Shown piece by piece: positions 1 through 5,471 of a stretch of 5,471 bases of DNA. The DNA comes from Burkholderiales bacterium (GTDB taxonomy: Bacteria > Pseudomonadota > Gammaproteobacteria > Burkholderiales > Burkholderiaceae): NCBI GenBank assembly GCA_903643055.1, contig CAHJWV010000315.1:1-5471 (forward strand). Reading direction: 5' to 3'. The notes under the pieces are model-generated. The model had not been told where the DNA came from, ran no database searches, and saw nothing but the letters and a program-made list of their open reading frames with translations. The translations under genes and the position numbers were made by a program. How positions within the stretch are numbered: the first letter of the stretch is position 1; every line of letters begins with the position of its first letter.

Positions 1-67
1 AGGCGCGCTGCCTCGGCGCCTGCGCAAATCAAACAGCGAAAGTCGAGTTGCGCCGATCAGCGCGATG

Positions 68-889
68 TCAGAAACGATAAGCGGTCAACAGGCCGAAGGT
101 GTTTTGCATTTTTCGAAATGCGAGGGGGCTGTCGGCTGCATCGCCGCGCAAGCTGACCAGCGCCGCGCGTGCGCTGATGCTCCATTGCGGCGTGAGGCCA
201 TAGTCGGCCCCGAGTGAGAAGCGCAGCGTGTGCAGGCCCGCATCCGGCGTGTACTGGGCACGGCCGGAACGTGCGCTCTGCTCGGCATTGATGCCGAAAT
301 AAGCTTGGTTGTACTTCTGATCGGCCCAGCTGAGGCCCGGCCCCGCCGACAGTTTCAGCCGTTGACTGACCGGCAGCGTGGCCTCCAGATCGAGCGTCAC
401 CAGCGTGCCCTGGTCTTTGCCCCCCAGATCGGTCGAGACACTGGCATTGGCCTGAAACCCTTGTTGGCTGTAGCCGCCGAACAAGCTGCCGCGCACGGTG
501 TTGTCGATGTCACCGAGACCGGCCAGTCGCGCGTCATCTGACTCCTCGCGTGGCTTGCCCAGCCCGCCGCCCACGGCCACACCAAGGCGCCAAGTCGGGT
601 CTTGCACCAGGAAGGCACCGATGCCCGCCGGCACGCCCGCGCCCGGCACGCCGCCGAAGAAGAAGCGGCCGTAGCTGGCGCCGATCAAGGGCAAGGCTTT
701 GAACTCGCGCTCGTCACTGCCAGCGAACTTGGGCTTGTTGATCACGCCGGCACCGAGCGTGAACTTCCAGCCGTCGGAGGCGGGCGGCGCTTCACCGGAT
801 TGCGCATGCGCGGGCTGCGATAAAAAACCGGCTGCCAGCAAAGCAGCCACCAGCGCGAAGCCGGCTTGGCGTGGAACGGAAAGGCTCAT
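68..889 (-). CDS. MipA/OmpV family outer-membrane protein
   Basis: The 273-residue product is predicted to be an outer-membrane beta-barrel of the MipA/OmpV family. Members have been described as scaffolding proteins for murein enzymes (MipA) or as porin-like proteins (OmpV); the role of this one is unknown. A signal peptide is visible: R7, a hydrophobic core at about residues 9-23 (AGFALVAALLAAGFL) and an AHA cleavage site before Q30. The mature start has the family pattern: GWKFTLGAGV, then FAGSDEREFKALPLIGASYG. It continues with alternating aromatic and glycine-rich strands and ends in YRF, a C-terminal phenylalanine typical of substrates of the BAM assembly machinery. I chose the ATG at 887-889 because the signal peptide follows it directly and GGAG (complement of 898-901) lies 8 bases upstream. 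The frame stays open to 1015, but that extension does not look like an export signal. No gene partner is intact nearby; the relic of an RND pump lies upstream on the same strand. Confidence 0.93.
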   Translation of the reverse strand: MSLSVPRQAGFALVAALLAAGFLSQPAHAQSGEAPPASDGWKFTLGAGVINKPKFAGSDEREFKALPLIGASYGRFFFGGVPGAGVPAGIGAFLVQDPTWRLGVAVGGGLGKPREESDDARLAGLGDIDNTVRGSLFGGYSQQGFQANASVSTDLGGKDQGTLVTLDLEATLPVSQRLKLSAGPGLSWADQKYNQAYFGINAEQSARSGRAQYTPDAGLHTLRFSLGADYGLTPQWSISARAALVSLRGDAADSPLAFRKMQNTFGLLTAYRF

Positions 890-1060
890 AGAAACAACTC
901 CAAGGTCATCAAACAAAGTTGAACAACGAACGAACGCCAGCCAAGAACGAAGAGCCAGACGGCCGAACAGCAAACAGAAAAAACAGCGAACCGCATCGCA
1001 AAGCGCATCGGCCACCGACGAACAAAGGCAAAGGCGGGTGCGCCACGCATCAGGATCAGA
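890..1060 (-). promoter_or_regulatory. Leader and probable promoter region of the MipA/OmpV gene
   Basis: This stretch is visibly richer in A and T than its surroundings. Read on the minus strand it is rich in T and pyrimidines, including a run of six T around 978-983. It ends in the GGAG ribosome binding site at 898-901. I expect the promoter of the MipA/OmpV gene here because the nearest upstream minus-strand sequence is only a gene relic. I could not find a -35/-10 pair with good spacing, so no exact promoter is called. Confidence 0.4.
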
Positions 1061-1210
1061 TCAAGCCTTGGAGGCGGCAACGGGCGATGCGTTCCCCCGA
1101 CTTCGGCGTGGCGACCCGCACTTCATCCGCAGCTCCAGCCCATGAACCTCACTGAACACCACCGGTGCGACGAGCAAGCTCAGCGCCGTGGAGGTGATCA
1201 ACCCGCCGAT
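1061..1210 (-). pseudogene. Relic of the C-terminus of an RND (HAE1/AcrB-type) efflux permease
   Basis: Translation of the minus strand from 1210 to 1154 reads IGGLITSTALSLLVAPVVF, followed by SEVHGLELRMK and a stop at 1061-1063. This matches the last transmembrane helix and cytoplasmic tail of RND-superfamily permeases, where the ending has the pattern (A)VIGG-hydrophobic-TSTLL(T/S)L-hydrophobic-VVPVVF followed by a short charged tail. An intact permease of this family has over 1,000 residues; only about 50 remain. Upstream of the IGG motif the similarity stops: the reading frame enters unrelated sequence (GAVPPGLPR), and no frame further up shows other RND motifs. LPR directly before IGG may be a shortened form of the usual PMAxAV. 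The piece therefore appears to be the end of a deleted gene. It lies on the same strand as, and just upstream of, the MipA/OmpV gene, so the two may once have been one efflux locus. The relic has no start signal and is probably not expressed as a functional protein. Confidence 0.6.
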
Positions 1211-1622
1211 CCTTGGCAAACCAGGCGGAACCGCTCCTGCCCGACGGGCGACACCGCACATAGCGCAGCTGCAGAGCGGAAGACAGGCATGGCATCGCGA
1301 TCAGGTGGTGATGGCGCCATCGTCTGCGGCTTTCATGACTGTGGATTTTCCGGCCGTCGCGCTTTACCTTCAGCAATGCAAAGCGGCCGATAAGCTCAGC
1401 AAACAGTGATGCCTGCGGGGCTTCTTTACAAAGCCGTGCTGCGCCGAGCGGGCCGCTGCGGCTCAGAAAGTCGATTCAGAGAGACAAGCCGATGGGCGAG
1501 TCGGTCAACGATTGAAGCCAGCCGGTGGGATCGGCAAGTGCATTCGATGCCCAGGCAGCCCAGTGGTGGTGGGGTGTGATGCCAACACCGACAGATCCGA
1601 AGGGGCCGATCGGCCCGCACCT
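1211..1622. other. Intergenic stretch with no supportable gene
   Basis: About 410 bases between the RND relic and the end of the flavoprotein gene. Short open frames exist on both strands, but none has a ribosome binding site, a domain I recognise or a consistent coding signature. One plus-strand frame ending at 1409 contains a protein-like stretch (FMTVDFPAVALYLQQCK), but it starts at a GTG inside the antisense of the RND relic, so I do not call it. Given the relic next to it, this may be scrambled remains of the same lost locus. A perfect 10-base palindrome (ATGGCGCCAT, 1311-1320) and the 14-base palindrome at 1603-1616 are the only structures noted. Confidence 0.5.
1603..1616 (-). terminator. 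Weak candidate transcription end signal after the flavoprotein gene
   Basis: GGGCCGATCGGCCC is a perfect 14-base palindrome that begins 6 bases beyond the stop codon of the minus-strand flavoprotein gene. As RNA it could form a 5-bp GGGCC/GGCCC stem with a GATC loop. The minus-strand sequence that follows (CTTCGGATCTG) has no run of T, so it is not a standard intrinsic terminator. Position is the main argument for the call; a chance palindrome is equally possible. Confidence 0.25.
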
Positions 1623-2903
1623 TCAGCTGCCTTTCAAGCGCTGCACCACGCCCTCGCCGGCCACCCGGCCGCTGGCCAGGCAAGCGGTCAGCAGGTAGCC
1701 ACCGGTCGGCGCCTCCCAGTCGAGCATCTCACCGGCACAGAACACGCCGGGCAGTGCCTGCAGCATCAACGCGGCATCCATGGCGCCAAGCCGCACACCG
1801 CCAGCGCTGCTGATTGCCTCATCGATCGGGCGAGGCGCACGCAGCGTCACCGGCACGGCCTTGATCGCCTCGGCCAGGCGGCCGACGTCGGCAAAGTCGG
1901 CCTTTGAGACGCACTCATGCAACAGCCCGGCCTTCACTCCATGCAGGCCCAAGCGCGTCTTCAGATGGGTGGACATCGAACGAGAGCCGCGCGGGTGCTT
2001 CAGCTCTGCCAGCACCCAGTCGGCACTGCGCTGCGGCAGCAGATCGAGCTGAAAGGTGGCGTGGCCGTGGGCGCTGATTTCATCGCGCATGGCAGCCGAT
2101 GCAGCATAAACCAGGCTGCCTTCGACGCCCCGCTCGGTGACGACAAACTCACCGGTTTGCTGAAAGTTGCGGCCGTTCGTTCCGGTGAACGCCAAACCGA
2201 CTGACTTCAACGGATGGCCAGCGAAGCGGCTTCGAAAATGCTCGCTCCAATCGGCATCGAAGCCGCAGTTCGACGGCTGCAGTGGCGCGACGTCGACCCC
2301 ACGCGCTTGCAGCCAGGGAAGCCAGGCCCCGTCCGAGCCGAGCCGTGACCAGCTGGCCCCGCCCAAGGCCAGCACCACCGCCTGAGCTTGCACAGCCCGC
2401 TCGCCCGTGGGCGTGACAAAGCGCAGCGCCGGCAAGCCGAGATGTGCGTCTGGCTCGCCCGCCGCTTCGGCCCAGCCCAGCCAGCGGTGCCGCATGTGGA
2501 AGCGAACGCCTTGTGCGCGCAAGCGCTGCAGCCAGGCGCGCAGCAAGGGCGCGGCCTTCATGTCGACCGGGAACACACGGCCCGAGCTACCGACGAAGGT
2601 CGATATGCCCAGCGATTGCGCCCATTGCCGCACGTCGTCGGGCCCGAGCCGCGACAGCCAGGCTGCGACCGGCTCGCGCTGCGGGCCATAGCGGTCGATG
2701 AACGGCGCGAGCGGCTCGCTGTGCGTCAGGTTCAGTCCCCCCTTGCCGGCCAGCAAGAACTTGCGGCCCACCGACGGCATCGTGTCGTAGAGATCGACCT
2801 GCAAGCCGGCTTCGGCCATCACTTGCGCGGCCATCAGGCCCGCCGGCCCGCCACCGATCACGACAACAGCAGGTGCGAAAGAAGAATCAGGGGAAGCAGT
2901 CAT
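1623..2903 (-). CDS. FAD-dependent flavoprotein, PP_4765-like branch of the HI0933 family
   Basis: The 426-residue product is a cytoplasmic FAD-binding oxidoreductase whose substrate is unknown. Near the N-terminus it has a Rossmann dinucleotide-binding motif: VVVIGGGPAGL (residues 13-23), with acidic D40 ending the second strand to hold the ribose. GRKFLLAGKGGLNLTHSE (46-63) follows, the form of the family's second motif that I associate with the PP_4765 subfamily (TIGR03862); the main HI0933/YhiN/BaiN branch usually has GGGRCN-type sequence there. The C-terminal FAD motif is present: GVFCAGEMLDWEAPTGGY (386-403), then an ASGRVAG helix. Length fits the family, and nothing is truncated. I chose the ATG at 2901-2903 because the FAD motif follows within 12 residues, as is usual. 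Its ribosome binding site is poor. An upstream ATG at 2964-2966 is preceded by GAGGG 10 bases away and would add 21 residues, but these look unlike the family. No neighbour suggests a pathway. Confidence 0.92.
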   Translation of the reverse strand: MTASPDSSFAPAVVVIGGGPAGLMAAQVMAEAGLQVDLYDTMPSVGRKFLLAGKGGLNLTHSEPLAPFIDRYGPQREPVAAWLSRLGPDDVRQWAQSLGISTFVGSSGRVFPVDMKAAPLLRAWLQRLRAQGVRFHMRHRWLGWAEAAGEPDAHLGLPALRFVTPTGERAVQAQAVVLALGGASWSRLGSDGAWLPWLQARGVDVAPLQPSNCGFDADWSEHFRSRFAGHPLKSVGLAFTGTNGRNFQQTGEFVVTERGVEGSLVYAASAAMRDEISAHGHATFQLDLLPQRSADWVLAELKHPRGSRSMSTHLKTRLGLHGVKAGLLHECVSKADFADVGRLAEAIKAVPVTLRAPRPIDEAISSAGGVRLGAMDAALMLQALPGVFCAGEMLDWEAPTGGYLLTACLASGRVAGEGVVQRLKGS

Positions 2904-3404
2904 GGGGAACGGTGGGCGCAGAGGGCCTGCATTGTCGGCGACGATGCGGCGGCCCCGATCGCCCATGCGAAGTGGGCCCTCGGGTCCGTTGCCGTGCCGG
3001 GCTCGATGTCGACGCGCGATGCATGGCGAGACCGGGCGCGCGGCGGCGGGCCTGACGTGATGCTTCATCTGAGGGGCGACGTCGCGCTCGACCTGACTCG
3101 ATGTTTCAGGCAAGGTAACGGATCACGTCACGGGCAAGCCAAGCGTTGCGTAGACGGTGGTCCCCGAGACGAGCTAAGCATCAACGCACAAGGCGACATC
3201 AGAGTCGCCGTCAGAACGCCATCAGCGCCGCCGCAAGATAACCCTTAAGAAAAATCAGTAAGGAAGGCGGTAAGGAAACCAGTAAGAAAGGCGACAGCCT
3301 GTCGACCAAGGGTCAGCGGTGGCGACAAGCCCAGGGGTCGCCAGCGTTCTTCGCCACCTCACCAGCCGATCGCTCATCCGCGATCCACATCACCGAAGCC
3401 TGCC
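2904..3404. other. 500-base divergent intergenic region
   Basis: This region must hold the promoters of both the minus-strand flavoprotein gene and the plus-strand DUF1223 gene, but I could not identify a convincing -35/-10 pair for either. The minus-strand frame of the flavoprotein gene stays open up to about 3113, but that extension has no family-like residues. Structures seen: a 6-bp inverted repeat GGCGAC/GTCGCC (3192-3197 and 3204-3209), three tandem 12-bp repeats (3258-3293), and a 7-bp hairpin TGGCGAC/GTCGCCA with a 10-base loop (3320-3326 and 3337-3343). The hairpin ends 61 bases before the DUF1223 start and could lie in its 5' leader. No gene or RNA is supported here. Confidence 0.5.
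3258..3293 (+). repeat. Three tandem copies of a 12-bp repeat
   Basis: The units are GTAAGGAAGGCG, GTAAGGAAACCA and GTAAGAAAGGCG, starting at 3258, 3270 and 3282 with exact 12-base spacing. Units 1 and 3 differ at one base. The repeat ends 111 bases upstream of the DUF1223 start codon. It is in frame with that gene and would read VRKA-VRKP-VRKA if translated. A stop codon lies just upstream at 3246-3248 and there is no ATG or GTG before the repeat, so translation is unlikely. It may be a slippage product in the leader, a binding-site array or the remains of a basic repeat protein. Confidence 0.75.
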
Positions 3405-4205
3405 ATGCGCATCGCCCAAACTCTCATCAAACCTGCCAACCCGGCTCGCGCCTGCCACTCAATACCTTCGCGTGCAAGTCAGACGGTGGTCACGGCGCTC
3501 GCCGTGTTGGCCGTGACGGCCGCGCAGGCCGGCCCGGCCGCGAGTTGCAGCGCACAGAGCACGCTGCGCAGCACGCCCGTCATCGAGCTGTACACCTCGG
3601 AGGGCTGCAGCTCGTGCCCGCCGGCCGACCGCTGGATCACGCGCGCGGCCAGCACGCCAGACGTGGTCGCGCTGGCCTTTCATGTCGACTACTGGAACGA
3701 CCTGGGTTGGGTCGACCGCTTTGCGTCAGCGGCCTTCACGCAGCGGCAAGCCCAGCAGCGGGCCGTGAACGGTGCCCGGTTCAGCTACACGCCGCAAGTG
3801 GTGATCAACGGCATCGATCGTCCCGATTGGCCACAGGCCACCCTGCCCGCTCGCACAGAGACGGCTGTGCAGATCACGTTGGCGCGCAGCGGTTCGCAAT
3901 ACGCTGCCACCGTGCAGGCCAACGCGCCCTCGCCCGCACGCCTGGCCGCTTATTGGGCAGTGACCGAGAACCGGCATCTGAGCGTGATTCGCGCTGGCGA
4001 AAACCACGGCATCACGCTGACGCACGACCATGTGGTGCGCGAGTTTCATCCTGTCGCGGCCTGGCCCGTGCGCTCGGGCCAATCGGTGAGCCTGCAGTTT
4101 CTGCCCGCGGGATCGTTCGATGCCGAACATCCGCGGGAGATCAACCTGGTGCTGCTGGACGCCGACACTGGCCGGCCAGTGCAAGCCTTGAAGCTCGGCT
4201 GCTAA
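3405..4205 (+). CDS. DUF1223 family secreted thioredoxin-fold protein
   Basis: The 266-residue product belongs to the DUF1223 family (Pfam PF06764), exported proteins with a thioredoxin-like fold and no settled function. Family signatures: VIELYTSEGCSSCPPAD (residues 59-75), with the CxxC pair C68 and C71; ALAFHVDYWNDLGWVDRFAS (89-108); and FSYTPQVVINGID (126-138), where P130 is in the position of the thioredoxin cis-proline. The export signal is long: about 26 polar or basic residues, then a hydrophobic stretch (TVVTALAVLAVTAAQA, 27-42) with likely cleavage after AQA at 42. The mature part would have four cysteines: C48, C68, C71 and the final residue C266. ATG 3405 is the only methionine codon in the whole frame, so the start is well fixed, although the ribosome binding site (GAAG, 3395-3398) is weak. 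A periplasmic redox role is inferred from the CxxC motif. The gene stands alone: divergent from the flavoprotein gene and convergent with the SDR gene. Confidence 0.92.
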   Translation: MRIAQTLIKPANPARACHSIPSRASQTVVTALAVLAVTAAQAGPAASCSAQSTLRSTPVIELYTSEGCSSCPPADRWITRAASTPDVVALAFHVDYWNDLGWVDRFASAAFTQRQAQQRAVNGARFSYTPQVVINGIDRPDWPQATLPARTETAVQITLARSGSQYAATVQANAPSPARLAAYWAVTENRHLSVIRAGENHGITLTHDHVVREFHPVAAWPVRSGQSVSLQFLPAGSFDAEHPREINLVLLDADTGRPVQALKLGC

Positions 4206-4323
4206 CTAACCAGTCAGTGGATCGGCCCGAGATAACGCCGTGGCCGCAGCGTCGCGGCAGGCGCTCTGGGCGACCAGGTGGGGACCCGGTAAGGCATCCG
4301 TGCGACCCGCTCTTCCAACTGCA

Positions 4324-5232
4324 TCAACCGGCCCTGCGCAATGACTCGCGCAACTGCACGCCCATCTCGGGCTTCGCAATGAAAGGGTCGGCCGGGTTGC
4401 GCGCGGCAATCATGTCTTGCATGCGCAGTTGCACGGCTTCGAGCGCATCGGGGTGGCTGTAGATGTAGAAGCGGCGCTCAGCCATCGCATCGAAAACGCC
4501 CTGTGCCATTTGCGCGGCCGTCATCCGGCCACTGGTCACCGCCTTCGTGACCATCGCCTGCGCAATGATCTGGCTCTTGGTGGGCTTGCTTCCGTCCAGC
4601 AAATCGGCCGGCCGGTTGCGGTGGCTGTTGTTGATGCCGGTCGGGATGAAATAAGGGCACAGCACCGAGGCATGGACCTGATCGGTCACCAGGCCCAGGT
4701 CCTGGTAGAGCGTTTCACTCAAGGCCACGACCGCATGCTTGGTGACGTTGTAGACGCCGAGGTTCGGGGCCGTCAGCAAGCCCGCCATCGACGCGGTGTT
4801 GACGATGTGGCCTTCATAAGCCGGGTCTTTCTTGGCGGCTTCCAGCATCATCGGTGTGAACACGCGAACGCCGTGCACCACGCCCATCACGTTGACGCCA
4901 ATGACCCATTCCCAGTCCTTGGCAGAGTTTTCCCAGATCAGCCCACCGCCGCCGACACCGGCGTTGTTGAACACGAAGGTCGGTGCACCGAAGCGCTCGA
5001 AGGTGGCCGCGCCCATCGCTTCGACCTCGGCCGCCTTTGATACATCCAGCGGAAAGGAAAGCACCTGCGCGCCCAGTGACTCGATCTCGGCCGCAGCCCC
5101 GGCCAGCGCATCTTTTTGCACGTCGGCCATCACGATGTTCATGCCCAGGCGGGCCGCGATGCGCGAGGCTTCGAGCCCGAAGCCCGAAGCCGCACCGGTG
5201 ATGACGGCCGTGCCGCCCTTGAAATTCTTCAT
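4324..5232 (-). CDS. Classical short-chain dehydrogenase/reductase (SDR), substrate unknown
   Basis: The 302-residue product is a cytoplasmic oxidoreductase expected to interconvert an alcohol and a ketone or aldehyde with a nicotinamide cofactor. Classical SDR motifs are all present: TGAASGFG (12-19) for cofactor binding, LDVS (62-65), NNAG (89-92), and the catalytic set N114, S148, Y161 and K165 (Y161-NVT-K165). Acidic D37 ends the second strand, which usually favours NAD(H) over NADP(H). The C-terminus is about 50 residues longer than the minimal SDR of some 250 residues. This added part includes RRFYIYSHPDALEAVQLRMQ (254-273), which could shape the substrate pocket or the oligomer. ATG 5230-5232 is chosen because the Rossmann motif starts within 12 residues; AGGA (complement of 5243-5246) lies 10 bases upstream. 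The unusual inverted repeats just upstream suggest dedicated regulation. Many such enzymes act in lipid, steroid or aromatic catabolism, but nothing here specifies the substrate. Confidence 0.93.
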   Translation of the reverse strand: MKNFKGGTAVITGAASGFGLEASRIAARLGMNIVMADVQKDALAGAAAEIESLGAQVLSFPLDVSKAAEVEAMGAATFERFGAPTFVFNNAGVGGGGLIWENSAKDWEWVIGVNVMGVVHGVRVFTPMMLEAAKKDPAYEGHIVNTASMAGLLTAPNLGVYNVTKHAVVALSETLYQDLGLVTDQVHASVLCPYFIPTGINNSHRNRPADLLDGSKPTKSQIIAQAMVTKAVTSGRMTAAQMAQGVFDAMAERRFYIYSHPDALEAVQLRMQDMIAARNPADPFIAKPEMGVQLRESLRRAG

Positions 5233-5262
5233 GCCGTGTCGTTCCTGTCTCGCTGTCTCGTG

Positions 5263-5276
5263 CTCAGTGGACTGAG
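5263..5276. promoter_or_regulatory. Operator-like inverted repeat upstream of the SDR gene
   Basis: CTCAGT (5263-5268) and ACTGAG (5271-5276) are perfect complements separated by GG. The site ends 30 bases before the SDR start codon and shares its last base with the larger 13-bp inverted repeat. Its compact symmetry suits a dimeric repressor. As a hairpin it would have too small a loop, so a DNA-binding site is more likely than a terminator. The cognate regulator is not in the window. Confidence 0.45.
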
Positions 5277-5311
5277 TGATGAAAACGTGATCGCGAATAC
5301 GTTTTCATCAC
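5276..5311. promoter_or_regulatory. Perfect 13-bp inverted repeat, probable operator of the SDR gene
   Basis: GTGATGAAAACGT (5276-5288) and ACGTTTTCATCAC (5299-5311) are exact reverse complements separated by the 10-base spacer GATCGCGAAT. The arm centres are 23 bases apart, about two helical turns, so the same DNA face is presented at both half-sites. The repeat lies 43 to 79 bases upstream of the SDR start codon. No T-run follows on either strand, which argues against an intrinsic terminator. TetR-type regulators commonly use such symmetric sites; that assignment is an inference, and no regulator gene is visible in the window. Confidence 0.6.
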
Positions 5312-5356
5312 CCCCGGTCGGCCCGCATGATGCTTCAAGCAGCGCCCGCCGCCCAG

Positions 5357-5388
5357 CACCTAGGTGACAAAAGTGAAGAAGCTAGGGG
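5357..5388. promoter_or_regulatory. Paired CTAGG elements, possible activator site
   Basis: CTAGGTG (5360-5366) and CTAGGGG (5382-5388) form a direct repeat with 22 bases from start to start, about two helical turns. The first copy is also half of the perfect 10-base palindrome CACCTAGGTG (5357-5366). CTAG is generally a rare tetramer in proteobacterial DNA, so two copies this close are notable. They lie about 125-155 bases upstream of the SDR start, a position that would suit an activator. No -35/-10 pair could be assigned. The rest of the window end (5312-5471) shows no supportable gene. Confidence 0.35.
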
Positions 5389-5471
5389 GGCACAAACGCG
5401 GTCAATGCGCAGGTTTCGGAAGAAACAACTTCGTCTGGCGGCTTGAAGGGCTTGTTGTAACCGGCTCGAGA

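Noticed and set aside
1..21. Hairpin AGGCGC/GCGCCT with a 9-base loop downstream of the MipA/OmpV gene, as its terminator
   Set aside because: It lies about 45 bases past the stop codon and has no T-run on either side. The window begins at its first base, so its full extent cannot be judged.
890..1015. N-terminal extension of the MipA/OmpV protein to 1015
   Set aside because: The added residues are Cys- and Arg-rich and would bury the clear signal peptide. The internal ATG at 889 has a good ribosome binding site.
1188..1409. Plus-strand open frame of 73 codons with a protein-like C-terminal half
   Set aside because: It starts at a GTG antisense to the RND relic, has no recognisable domain and sits in what looks like decayed sequence.
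2388..3248. Long plus-strand open frame of 286 codons
   Set aside because: Most of it is antisense to the flavoprotein gene, and its translation is rich in Arg, Ala and Gln with no domain, as expected of an opposite-strand shadow in GC-rich DNA.
4243..4258. Small hairpin GCCGC/GCGGC between the convergent DUF1223 and SDR genes, as a shared terminator
   Set aside because: It has only five base pairs, a six-base loop and no T-run on either strand.
3545..4462. Plus-strand open frame of 305 codons overlapping the DUF1223 and SDR genes
   Set aside because: It is a frame-shifted shadow of the DUF1223 gene that runs on antisense to the SDR gene; its translation has no family features.
1..5471. tRNA, rRNA, CRISPR array, intact insertion sequence or prophage parts
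   Set aside because: I looked for long spaced repeats, transposase motifs and terminal inverted repeats with target duplications, and found none that hold up.

Overview
The window is GC-rich DNA. Its gene content and its protein and codon style point to a Gram-negative proteobacterium, most likely a betaproteobacterium of the order Burkholderiales. That placement is inferred from the families present: a MipA/OmpV outer-membrane protein, a PP_4765-type flavoprotein, a DUF1223 secreted thioredoxin-like protein and a classical short-chain dehydrogenase. No marker gene settles it.

Layout from left to right. A MipA/OmpV-family outer-membrane barrel protein lies on the minus strand (68-889). Behind it, from 890 to 1622, is a long stretch with no intact gene. 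It contains a short but recognisable relic of the C-terminus of an RND (HAE1/AcrB-type) efflux permease at 1061-1210, also on the minus strand. An FAD-dependent flavoprotein follows on the minus strand (1623-2903). A gap of about 500 bases (2904-3404) separates it from the divergently transcribed DUF1223 protein on the plus strand (3405-4205); this gap carries three tandem 12-bp repeats and a few small hairpins. A 118-base gap (4206-4323) with no convincing terminator separates the DUF1223 gene from a convergent SDR oxidoreductase on the minus strand (4324-5232). The last 239 bases are the control region of the SDR gene. They contain a perfect 13-bp inverted repeat, a second inverted repeat abutting it, and a pair of CTAGG-type direct repeats, one of them inside a 10-bp palindrome.

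The four intact genes do not form one operon or an obvious pathway: they are three minus-strand genes and one plus-strand gene with large gaps between them. The best-supported functional link is historical. The RND relic lies just upstream of, and on the same strand as, the MipA/OmpV gene, which suggests that an efflux locus has decayed and left the outer-membrane gene behind. I see no tRNA, rRNA, CRISPR array, intact insertion sequence or convincing new multi-gene system. The most useful leads are the RND relic and the dense operator-like architecture upstream of the SDR gene.
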